Below are positions 1-6,788 of a stretch of DNA of 13,703 nucleotides, piece by piece. A program made the translations under genes and the position numbers. Every line of letters begins with the position of its first letter. Position 1 is the first letter of the stretch. Source of the DNA: Bacteroidales bacterium UBA5342 (lineage in GTDB: Bacteria; Bacteroidota; Bacteroidia; Bacteroidales; UBA5342); NCBI GenBank assembly GCA_002408065.1, contig DHQI01000055.1, forward strand, positions 103,027 through 116,729, in the 5' to 3' direction. The notes under the pieces were generated by a model. The model saw only the letters and a program-made list of their open reading frames with translations, made no database searches and was not told where the DNA came from.

Positions 1-704
<704 letters not shown>

Positions 705-793
705 TTTTTCAAATTTCAAAGTTCAAATTTCAAATACCGTCTATTCCGGTTCCGACACGGAATGAGGTTTTGTCTATTTGATCATTTAGTTAA
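705..793 (-). repeat. rplW-rplB spacer with a short direct repeat and a hairpin
   Basis: The spacer is unusually long for neighbouring S10-operon genes. The 11-mer CAAATTTCAAA occurs twice, at 710-720 and 724-734, with a 14-base period. A hairpin with perfect 6-base arms (ATTCCG 743-748, CGGAAT 758-763) and a 9-base loop follows. There is no T-run after it, so it is not a convincing terminator. Similar AT-rich words (AATTTAAAATTTAGAATTC) occur near 6239. Function is unknown: the repeat may be intergenic low-complexity sequence, and the hairpin may sit in the rplB leader. Confidence 0.5.
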
Positions 794-1084
794 TTAAATA
801 TTTGCGAAGAAATCAATGGTATCTCCTTCTGCTAATGTTACAATTGCTTTCTTAGTAGCATTTGTACGGCCTGATAATAATCCTGATTTAGTAAAACGTG
901 ACTTTGCTTTACCTTTGTGATTCATCGTGTTCACAGCAGTAACGGTCACATCGTACATTTCTTCTACGGCCTTTTTTATCTCTATTTTGTTGGCGTCTGG
1001 CGCCACGATGAAAGCAAAGCGGTTAAGTGTCTCGCCCAACTCTGTCATCTTTTCTGTAACGACTGGTTTAATGATAACGCTCAT
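794..1084 (-). CDS. rplW: 50S ribosomal protein L23
   Basis: L23 binds domain III of 23S rRNA at the polypeptide exit and is the docking site for trigger factor and the signal recognition particle. The 96-residue product has the family length and layout: IIKPVVTEKMT at the N-terminus, FIVAPDANKIEIKKAVEEMY forming the central helix, then VNTMNHKGKAKSRF and a C-terminal strand with KKAIVTLAEGDTIDFF. The long basic loop that reaches into the tunnel is short here, as in many bacteria. The start lies only two bases downstream of the rplD stop (1087), so the two genes are very probably translationally coupled. No other function is plausible. Confidence 0.98.
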   Translation of the reverse strand: MSVIIKPVVTEKMTELGETLNRFAFIVAPDANKIEIKKAVEEMYDVTVTAVNTMNHKGKAKSRFTKSGLLSGRTNATKKAIVTLAEGDTIDFFANI

Positions 1085-1086
1085 AA

Positions 1087-1725
1087 TTATGCCTCCTCTG
1101 CTTTAAAAGTTTTTTCAATGGCTGCAAGTGCGCTCTCTGTAACCACCAAAGACTTACTGTTAAGAATCTGGTAAGTATTAAGAGAATCAGCAGTAGCTAC
1201 CTCTGTTTTAGCAAGGTTACGTGCTGACAGCACTACGTTCTTGTTCGTCTCAGGCATGACTACCACAGACTTAAGATCAGCAGTTTTGATGTTTTGCTCG
1301 AATACCACGAAATCTTTAGTCTTAGGAGCTTCGAAAGAGAAGTCTTCTACGACTACGATGGCGTTTTCTTTAGCTTTATAAGCCAAAGCAGACTGACGAG
1401 CCAAACGCTTAACTTTTTTATTCAACTTAAAACTGTAATCGCGTGGTGTAGGACCAAATGCGCGGCCTCCACCTCTGAATACAGGCGACTTGATACTACC
1501 AGCACGTGCTGTACCGGTACCTTTTTGGCGCTTGATCTTACGGGTACTACCAGTAATTTCGGCTCTCTCTTTTGACTTGTGAGTTCCCTGACGCTGGTTA
1601 GCTAAGTATTGCTTAACTGCTAAGTAAATAGCGTGGTCATTAGGCTCAATGCCAAAAATGGATGCATCAAGCTCTACTTGCTTGCCTGTATCCTCTCCCT
1701 TAATATTATATACTGCTAACTTCAT
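1087..1725 (-). CDS. rplD: 50S ribosomal protein L4
   Basis: L4 is an early 23S rRNA-binding protein. Its extended loop lines the narrow part of the exit tunnel, and in E. coli it also represses its own S10 operon. The product has 212 residues. The tunnel loop is seen as QKGTGTARAGSIKSPVFRGG at about residues 68-87, preceded by basic residues and followed by PTPRDYSFKLNKK. This is the stretch where macrolide-resistance changes occur in other bacteria, and nothing in it looks mutated. The start codon overlaps the rplC stop in a TAATG arrangement at 1725, which favours re-initiation. The downstream gene rplW begins two bases after the stop. I see no separate leader that would serve L4 autoregulation, because rpsJ is joined to fusA upstream. 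Confidence 0.98.
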   Translation of the reverse strand: MKLAVYNIKGEDTGKQVELDASIFGIEPNDHAIYLAVKQYLANQRQGTHKSKERAEITGSTRKIKRQKGTGTARAGSIKSPVFRGGGRAFGPTPRDYSFKLNKKVKRLARQSALAYKAKENAIVVVEDFSFEAPKTKDFVVFEQNIKTADLKSVVVMPETNKNVVLSARNLAKTEVATADSLNTYQILNSKSLVVTESALAAIEKTFKAEEA

Positions 1726-2342
1726 TATTGCTCAATTAATACTGTTGAACCTTTTGCTCCCGGTAAAGAACCTTTTACCAAAAGAAGATTTTGCTCAGGT
1801 ATAATTTTTAAAACTTTCAGGTTTTTCACTGTTACTTTATCGCCACCAGTACGACCTGCCATACGCATTCCTTTGAATACACGAGCTGGGTACGAAGCAG
1901 CACCGATAGAACCCGGCGCACGCATACGGTTATGCTGTCCGTGAGTAGCATCGTTCACCCCCGCAAAGTTGTGACGTTTTACAACCCCTTGGAAACCTTT
2001 ACCTTTTGAGGTACCGATTACATCTACCCAACCATTTTCGTCAAGCACTTCTACAGTGATTACATCAGACAATTTCACTTCTGAGTTGAAGCTTTTAAAT
2101 TCTGCAAATTCAGATTTAGGGGTCGTGTTAGCTGCTTTACAATGTCCTGTTATAGGCTGTCCTGCTGTTTTTTCTTTACGCTCGCCATAAGCCAACTGAA
2201 CAGCTTCATAACCGTCAGTTTCTACTGTTTTAACTTGCGTAACAACACATGGACCTGCTTCTATAACAGTGCATGGCACATTTTTACCCTCGGCACTGAA
2301 TACGGATGTCATTCCGATTTTCTTTCCTATTAATCCAGGCAT
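1725..2342 (-). CDS. rplC: 50S ribosomal protein L3
   Basis: L3 is one of the first proteins to assemble on 23S rRNA, and its extension reaches towards the peptidyl transferase centre. The product has 205 residues and starts MPGLIGKKIGMTSVFS, the standard L3 opening. The mid-protein TSKGKGFQGVVKRHNF and the RAPGSIGAASYPARVFKGMR block at about residues 140-160 are the conserved core and extension. The C-terminus GSLPGAKGSTVLI is also typical. It overlaps rplD by one base. Upstream, 166 bases of repeat-rich spacer separate it from rpsJ, an unusual break in an otherwise tight operon. The start at 2342 gives the canonical N-terminus. Confidence 0.98.
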   Translation of the reverse strand: MPGLIGKKIGMTSVFSAEGKNVPCTVIEAGPCVVTQVKTVETDGYEAVQLAYGERKEKTAGQPITGHCKAANTTPKSEFAEFKSFNSEVKLSDVITVEVLDENGWVDVIGTSKGKGFQGVVKRHNFAGVNDATHGQHNRMRAPGSIGAASYPARVFKGMRMAGRTGGDKVTVKNLKVLKIIPEQNLLLVKGSLPGAKGSTVLIEQ

Positions 2343-2508
2343 TACTTTGTTTGTTGTATGCTTTAGCTTTTGGCTGTTAGCTGTGTTAGCTATTGGCGAT
2401 AGACCATAGCGTTTAGCTTTTAGCGGTAAGCTAATTGCAAATTGTTATACAAAATGAAAGCTCTTAGCTAAAGGCTAAATACCAATAGCTAAAAGCAAAT
2501 TTTCTTTA
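2343..2508 (-). repeat. Self-complementary AGCTTTTAGC-type repeats in the rpsJ-rplC spacer
   Basis: The 166 bases are dominated by variants of the word TTAGCTTTTAGC and its complement. In the mRNA sense, TTAGCTATTGG near the rpsJ end is an exact 11-base complement of CCAATAGCTAA near the rplC end. A second pairing joins GCTAAAAGC with GCTTTTAGC words. The whole spacer could therefore fold into one large structure or several competing ones. No ORF or convincing promoter is visible. It may be an invading intergenic repeat, or a structured leader for rplC. Confidence 0.6.
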
Positions 2509-2814
2509 TCAAACTTTAATCTCTACTTCAACACCACTTGGAAGTTCCAACTTCATAAGCGCATCCACAGTTTTAGCTGTTGAGCTATAGATGTCGATCA
2601 AACGCTTGTAAGAAGACAACTGGAATTGCTCACGTGATTTCTTGTTAACGAAAGTTGCACGTAGTACAGTAAATACTTTCTTGTTCGTTGGCAATGGAAT
2701 TGGACCACTTACAACTGCACCTGTTGTCTTTACTGTTTTTACAATCTTCTCAGCTGATTTGTCAACCAGGTTGTGATCGTAAGACTTAAGTTTTATTCTA
2801 ATTTTCTGAGCCAT
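2509..2814 (-). CDS. rpsJ: 30S ribosomal protein S10
   Basis: S10 sits in the head of the 30S subunit and, as NusE with NusB, also takes part in transcription antitermination. The 101-residue product has the full family length. It opens with KIRIKLKSYDHNLVDKSAEK, carries GPIPLPTNKKVFTVLR in the loop region (about residues 38-53), then VNKKSREQFQLSSYKRLID, and ends in LPSGVEVEIKV. The extended loop that contacts the ribosome interior is intact. The gene begins 33 bases downstream of the fusA stop, so the str and S10 operons appear fused here, as is common in Bacteroidota. A long repeat-bearing spacer separates it from rplC downstream. Confidence 0.98.
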   Translation of the reverse strand: MAQKIRIKLKSYDHNLVDKSAEKIVKTVKTTGAVVSGPIPLPTNKKVFTVLRATFVNKKSREQFQLSSYKRLIDIYSSTAKTVDALMKLELPSGVEVEIKV

Positions 2815-2847
2815 TTTAATAATGGTTTGATGATTAATTATCTGTTA

Positions 2848-4968
2848 TTATAGTAAATCTACGCGTCCGTTAGCTTCTTCTACTACCTCTTTAGCTAATT
2901 GAGCATTAACTTTTTCGTAGTGTGAAAACTCCATAGAAGAAGTCGCACGACCAGAAGAAATAGTACGCAATGAAGTTACATAACCGAAAGTCTCTGATAA
3001 GGGCACTTTAGCTTTCACTACACGTGCACCGGATTTGTTGGTTTCCATACCTTCAACCTGACCACGTCGTTTGTTAAGGTCACCAATGATATCACCCATA
3101 TATTCTTCTGGAGTTACACACTCCATTTTCATTACAGGTTCCATCAATACAGGACCGGCTTGAGAACAAGCTGATTTGAAAGCCTGACGCGCACAGATCT
3201 CGAAAGACAACTGGTCAGAATCGACCGGGTGGAATGAACCATCAAGAACGGTTACTTTCAATTGGTCTAAGTTGAAGCCAGCCAAAACTCCGTTGCTCAT
3301 CGCTGTCTCGAACCCTTTCTCGATAGAAGGAACAAATTCCTTAGGAATGTTACCACCTTTAATTACATCAGAGAACTGTAGTTTACCTTCGAAATCGGCA
3401 TCAGCAGGTCCAACTCTAACGATGATATCAGCAAATTTACCACGACCACCAGACTGCTTTTTGAAGACCTCACGAAGTTCAACTTCTTTAGTGATGGCTT
3501 CTTTGTAGGCTACCTGTGGTTTACCTTGGTTACATTCTACTTTAAATTCACGTTTCAAACGGTCGATAATGATATCCAAGTGAAGCTCACCCATACCCGA
3601 AATGACGGTTTGACCAGAATCTTCATCCGTTTTTACTTGGAAGGTAGGATCTTCTTCAGCCAATTTAGCCAAACCAGTTCCCAACTTGTCAAGATCTTTC
3701 TGAGTTTTAGGTTCTACTGCAATCGCGATTACAGGATCAGGAAATTCCATGGATTCAAGAACGATAGGGTTCTTTTCATCACACAGGGTATCACCTGTAC
3801 GGATATCTTTAAAACCAACTCCTGCACCTATATCACCAGCGGCGATTTCGTCAACAGGATTTTGTTTGTTTGAGTGCATCTGGAAGATACGAGAGATGCG
3901 CTCTTTCTTACCAGAACGTGTGTTGTACACATACGAACCTGCAGGAATAGCACCAGAGTAAACACGGAAGAAGCAAAGACGACCCACATAAGGGTCTGTT
4001 GCAATTTTAAAAGCCAAAGCAGAAGTAGGCTCATCTACGCTTGCTTTACGCAATATTTTCTTTTCCGGATCATCTACATCAGTACCTTCAGCATCGCCGT
4101 TATCAAGCGGCGAAGGCAAATAAGTCACAACAGCGTCAAGCAAAGGCTGAACACCTTTGTTCTTAAATGCAGTACCACATAGCATAGGCACAATAGCCAT
4201 ATCGATTGTTGCCTTACGAATAACTTCAAAAAGATCATCCTCACCAATTGATTCAGGATCTTCAAAGAAACGTTCCAAGAGCTCATCGTCATACTCAGCC
4301 ACTGATTCGATCAGTTTTTCTCTCCATTCATTAGCTTCATCAACTAACTCGGCAGGTACATCTACTACTTTGTAGTCAGAACCCATAGCGGCTTCATCGT
4401 CCCAAACCAATGCTTTGTTTTTCAAAAGGTCAATCACCCCTTTGAAAGTTTCTTCAGCACCGATTGGAATTTGAAGAGGTACAGGATTAGCACCCAACAT
4501 ATCACGTACTTGGTTTACCACTTCGTAAAAATCAGCACCAGAACGGTCCATTTTGTTTACGAAACCAATACGTGGTACGTTGTATTTGTCCGCCTGACGC
4601 CATACTGTTTCAGACTGAGGCTCTACACCACCAACGGCACAGAATACAGCAACAGCACCATCAAGTACACGAAGAGAACGCTCTACCTCTACAGTAAAGT
4701 CAACGTGTCCGGGGGTGTCGATAATGTTAATTTTATGATTAACATCATTATATTTCCAAAAACAAGTCGTAGCAGCCGAGGTGATAGTAATACCACGCTC
4801 TTGCTCCTGCTCCATCCAGTCCATAGTGGCAGCACCATCATGCACCTCACCAATCTTGTGCGTAAGACCAGTGTAGAAAAGAACACGCTCAGTTGTTGTC
4901 GTTTTACCGGCATCAATGTGAGCCATAATACCGATGTTCCTTGTTTTACTTAAATCTTGTTTAGCCAT
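2848..4968 (-). CDS. fusA: Translation elongation factor G
   Basis: EF-G is the GTPase that drives translocation of tRNAs and mRNA, and it splits ribosomes together with RRF. The 706-residue product has the normal five-domain length. The GTPase motifs are visible: G1 AHIDAGKT (residues 16-23), switch-I region ERGITITSAATT (57-68), G3 DTPGH with the catalytic His at 88, and G4 NKMD (138-141). The domain III GMGELHLDI block, the domain IV tip region and the C-terminal YEKVNAQLAKEVVEEANGR follow in order. The intact G3 His and switch I make this the ordinary EF-G, not a GTP-hydrolysis-independent Bacteroides EF-G2-type paralogue. It sits between rpsG (37-base gap) and rpsJ (33-base gap). No tuf gene follows. 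Confidence 0.98.
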   Translation of the reverse strand: MAKQDLSKTRNIGIMAHIDAGKTTTTERVLFYTGLTHKIGEVHDGAATMDWMEQEQERGITITSAATTCFWKYNDVNHKINIIDTPGHVDFTVEVERSLRVLDGAVAVFCAVGGVEPQSETVWRQADKYNVPRIGFVNKMDRSGADFYEVVNQVRDMLGANPVPLQIPIGAEETFKGVIDLLKNKALVWDDEAAMGSDYKVVDVPAELVDEANEWREKLIESVAEYDDELLERFFEDPESIGEDDLFEVIRKATIDMAIVPMLCGTAFKNKGVQPLLDAVVTYLPSPLDNGDAEGTDVDDPEKKILRKASVDEPTSALAFKIATDPYVGRLCFFRVYSGAIPAGSYVYNTRSGKKERISRIFQMHSNKQNPVDEIAAGDIGAGVGFKDIRTGDTLCDEKNPIVLESMEFPDPVIAIAVEPKTQKDLDKLGTGLAKLAEEDPTFQVKTDEDSGQTVISGMGELHLDIIIDRLKREFKVECNQGKPQVAYKEAITKEVELREVFKKQSGGRGKFADIIVRVGPADADFEGKLQFSDVIKGGNIPKEFVPSIEKGFETAMSNGVLAGFNLDQLKVTVLDGSFHPVDSDQLSFEICARQAFKSACSQAGPVLMEPVMKMECVTPEEYMGDIIGDLNKRRGQVEGMETNKSGARVVKAKVPLSETFGYVTSLRTISSGRATSSMEFSHYEKVNAQLAKEVVEEANGRVDLL

Positions 4969-5005
4969 TTTTGCTTTTACGTTATAAATTCAGATTTGAA
5001 CGATA

Positions 5006-5482
5006 TTAAAATCTAAACTGAGCAAATGCACGGTTGGCTTCGGCCATACGGTGGATTTCCTCTTTCTTTTTAAACGCAGCTCCTTCTTCTTTGTACGCAG
5101 CCATGATTTCAGCAGCCAATTTTTCGGCCATAGAACGCCCGCTTCTTTTACGTGAGTAAAGAATAAGGTTTTTCATTGAAATCGACATTTTACGTGCTGG
5201 ACGTATTTCAGTAGGAACCTGAAATGTTGCACCACCGATACGGCGGCTTTTTACTTCTACCTGAGGGGTAATGTTAGCGATTGCTTGCTTCCAGATATCA
5301 AGAGGTGCTTTTTCCTCTTCTGGCATTTTCTCACCAACAATATCAAGTGCTGAATAGAAAATACGATAGGATACGCTTTTCTTACCATCCAGCATGAGGT
5401 TGTTTACGAATTGAGTTACTAACTTATCGCCGAAAACCGGATCCGGCAACAGTATTCGCTTCTTTGGTTTTGCTTTTCTCAT
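5006..5482 (-). CDS. rpsG: 30S ribosomal protein S7
   Basis: S7 nucleates assembly of the 30S head, contacts the E-site tRNA, and in E. coli represses its own operon by binding the rpsL-rpsG spacer. I place the start at 5482. This gives 158 residues beginning MRKAKPKKRILLPDPVFGD, the usual Bacteroidota S7 start and length. The frame stays open for 14 more codons up to an ATG at 5524, but that extension lies in spacer that forms hairpins and does not resemble any S7 N-terminus. Family blocks are FVNNLMLDGKKS, the VEVKSRRIGGATFQVP beta-hairpin that reaches the E site, ARKMSI, and the C-terminal IHRMAEANRAFAQFRF. The rpsL gene lies 177 bases upstream and fusA follows after 37 bases. Confidence 0.97.
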   Translation of the reverse strand: MRKAKPKKRILLPDPVFGDKLVTQFVNNLMLDGKKSVSYRIFYSALDIVGEKMPEEEKAPLDIWKQAIANITPQVEVKSRRIGGATFQVPTEIRPARKMSISMKNLILYSRKRSGRSMAEKLAAEIMAAYKEEGAAFKKKEEIHRMAEANRAFAQFRF

Positions 5483-5659
5483 TTTTAAAAAATTTTTGGC
5501 TGTTGTTTTGAGTCTACTCTTCAATAGTTTCGCATAAACTATTTACTCAACCACAATATAAAAACCGGCTTAGGCCGCTATTTCTTATTTAGTAAACTAT
5601 ATTGTTTTTAGATTAATACTCAAATCAAACTTCAAAACTCTCTCTTCTTTACTTTTCTC
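5483..5659 (-). promoter_or_regulatory. Structured rpsL-rpsG spacer, candidate S7 control leader
   Basis: Two hairpins are visible. The one nearer rpsG has perfect 8-base arms (5523-5530 AATAGTTT, 5536-5543 AAACTATT) with a 5-base loop. It lies about 40 bases before the rpsG start. The other is short and GC-rich (5566-5577, CGGC/GCCG arms, 4-base loop). In the mRNA sense it is followed by GTTTTTAT, so it resembles a weak intrinsic terminator or attenuator. In E. coli the same spacer is the S7 operator. That this one does the same job is inference from position, not from sequence likeness. Confidence 0.45.
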
Positions 5660-6034
5660 TTACTTCTTAGGACGTTTTGTTCCGTACTTAGAACGACGCT
5701 GAGTACGACCATCAACTCCTGCTGTATCCAACGCACCACGAATCAAGTGATAACGCACACCAGGTAAATCTTTCACACGACCACCGCGTACTAACACGAT
5801 AGAGTGCTCTTGCAAGTTGTGACCTTCTCCGGGGATGTAAGCGTTGACTTCCTTACCATTTGTAAGACGAACACGAGCTACTTTACGCATAGCTGAGTTT
5901 GGCTTCTTAGGTGTGGTCGTATAAACACGCACACATACACCGCGACGCTGGGGACAAGAATCCAATGCAGGAGACTTTGACTTATCGGTCAACTCCTTTC
6001 GTCCTTTACGTACTAATTGTTGTATAGTAGGCAT
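5660..6034 (-). CDS. rpsL: 30S ribosomal protein S12
   Basis: S12 lies at the decoding centre, tunes translational accuracy, and is the classic streptomycin-resistance target. The 124-residue product matches the family throughout and aligns with E. coli S12 residue for residue from position 1. PTIQQLVRKGR opens the protein. TTTPKKPNSAMRK carries Lys43 and Lys44, and GGRVKDLPGVRYH carries Lys88 and Asp89. All these positions have the unmutated residues, so no resistance change is seen at the classic sites. The C-terminus RSKYGTKRPKK is standard. It is the first gene of the ribosomal operon here, with a recognisable promoter about 60 bases upstream of its start. Confidence 0.98.
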   Translation of the reverse strand: MPTIQQLVRKGRKELTDKSKSPALDSCPQRRGVCVRVYTTTPKKPNSAMRKVARVRLTNGKEVNAYIPGEGHNLQEHSIVLVRGGRVKDLPGVRYHLIRGALDTAGVDGRTQRRSKYGTKRPKK

Positions 6035-6089
6035 ACCTAATTTACTGTTTTTAAGTTTATTAATCCTTTTATCCGCTAAAAACGGGCTG

Positions 6090-6120
6090 CAAAGATACTA
6101 ACTTTCATCTTCTAAACAAA
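6090..6120 (-). promoter_or_regulatory. Bacteroidota-type promoter of the str/S10 operon
   Basis: On the minus strand TTTG (plus 6117-6120) is followed after exactly 19 bases by TATCTTTG (plus 6090-6097). This fits the -33 TTTG and -7 TAnnTTTG consensus used by the primary sigma factor of Bacteroidota. Transcription would begin near 6083, giving a leader of about 50 bases before the rpsL start at 6034. No other good match was seen between here and the next real gene upstream. Confidence 0.8.
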
Positions 6121-6342
6121 TTATACACAAGTAATTTTCAAGAAAAATGCAAGCACAAACAGTCCCTCACAACCGAAAGCCCTGCAACGAAAGGGATAGC
6201 GGGTTTTAAAAAGTTTTTAACAAGAAGAATTGATTCCGAATTTAAAATTTAGAATTCAAAATTGGGGCTTCGGGGATTTCATTTACTGACACTGTCGCTT
6301 GTTTTCTTCGTTTTAGTAGCAGCAATGTCAGTAAATATGGAT
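6121..6342. other. Gene-free stretch upstream of the operon promoter, with an 11-base inverted repeat
   Basis: No convincing gene lies here. An open frame on the plus strand (6262-6486) runs antisense through a peptidase fragment and is not credible. The clearest structure is a perfect 11-base inverted repeat, ATTTACTGACA (6281-6291) and TGTCAGTAAAT (6326-6336), with a 34-base interior. It lies just downstream (minus sense) of the stop codon of the peptidase fragment at 6343. It could be a decayed terminator of that gene or the ends of a tiny mobile remnant. At 6179-6204 the words GCCCTGC, AAAGGG and GCGGG form imperfect pairings. AT-rich filler lies near 6239-6262. Confidence 0.4.
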
Positions 6343-6561
6343 CTAACGATTCCAAACCGGTGTCTCTACCTCCAACAGGTGCTTCACGAAGAAATCGCGA
6401 CGCTTACGTTCGCCATACTTACCACCAAGGGCATGATTCATACCAGGCAACATAACGAATTCGAATTCTTTGTTAGCTTTAATTAGGGCATCCACCACCT
6501 GAATAGTAGAAGCAGGATCTACGTTGTCATCAATTTCTCACAGAATCAACATCAACTCCCC
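6343..6561 (-). pseudogene. C-terminal fragment of an S9-family peptidase (prolyl oligopeptidase/DPP-like)
   Basis: Reading from 6561 to a TAG at 6343-6345 gives about 72 residues, with one in-frame TGA at 6538-6540. Before that TGA is GELMLIL. After it come EIDDNVDPASTIQVVDALIK, then EFEFVMLPGMNHALGG, and finally YGERKRRDFFVKHLLEV. This is the end of the catalytic domain of S9 peptidases: the DDNV block holds the catalytic acid and the PGMNH block the catalytic His. The TGA sits where the family has the Gly of its HGE motif, one base from GGA, so a point mutation is likely. Everything upstream of the fragment, including the Ser nucleophile and the beta-propeller, is gone and is replaced by the hairpin cluster at 6569-6663. 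It is a decayed gene remnant. Confidence 0.8.
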
Positions 6562-6568
6562 AGTTCGG

Positions 6569-6663
6569 CGTAGGCTCCAGCCTACGTCGTTGTAAAAACA
6601 AGTCTCTGACTTATGTAAAGCAGGAGCTTTACTTTTAGCAATGACATAGCCAAAGAGGCTATG
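6569..6663. repeat. Cluster of three perfect short hairpins
   Basis: Three palindromes lie in a row: CGTAGGCT/AGCCTACG at 6569-6586 (loop CC), GTAAAGC/GCTTTAC at 6615-6632 (loop AGGA), and CATAGCC/GGCTATG at 6645-6663 (loop AAAGA). A weaker TTGT/ACAA pair lies at 6590-6601. The stem sequences differ, but the first three all close on a loop flanked by GC-containing words. The cluster separates the two peptidase remnants. A second cluster of the same style lies at 9802-9850. They resemble REP-type palindromic repeats, but I cannot name a family. Confidence 0.6.
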
Positions 6664-6690
6664 CCAAACATAAAAACACACTACGGATAA

Positions 6691-6783
6691 CTGATGCTTC
6701 ACAAAGAAATCGCGGCGTTTGCGTTCGCCACAATCTTCTTACCATAAGCATGGTTTAGCGGGCAGCAAGACGAATTCACCAAA
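6691..6783 (-). pseudogene. Second, more decayed S9-peptidase C-terminal fragment
   Basis: Read from 6783, the minus strand gives FGEFVLLP. After a frameshift the next frame gives NHAYGKKI, and after another the frame gives CGERKRRDFFVKH. These pieces line up in order with EFVMLPGMNHALGGKYGERKRRDFFVKH of the fragment at 6343-6561, and the DNA is closely similar too. The copy therefore carries at least two frameshifts and has lost the rest of the gene. It begins only six bases after the stop codon of the lipoprotein gene at 6789. Because it repeats the same segment of the protein as the other remnant, the two must come from two gene copies, not from one gene split by an insertion. Confidence 0.75.
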
Positions 6784-6788
6784 CATTA

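Noticed and set aside
3526..4953. Several plus-strand frames opposite fusA (up to 160 codons)
   Set aside because: They mirror the codon structure of the strongly conserved fusA gene and have no independent support.
5483..5524. Longer rpsG start at 5524
   Set aside because: It would add 14 residues not found in S7 proteins and would run through the hairpin near 5523-5543; the ATG at 5482 gives the family start.
6179..6204. Terminator for the region upstream of rpsL
   Set aside because: The GCCCTGC/GCGGG pairing is imperfect, and the T-rich tract lies on the plus-strand side where no plus-strand gene ends.
6262..6486. Plus-strand open frame of 74 codons
   Set aside because: It is antisense to the S9-peptidase remnant, whose reverse-strand translation is clearly homologous to a known family, and it has no recognisable protein features.
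6569..6663. Hairpin cluster as a CRISPR array or tRNA genes
   Set aside because: The palindromes differ from each other, spacing is irregular, and no cloverleaf or repeat-spacer pattern is present.
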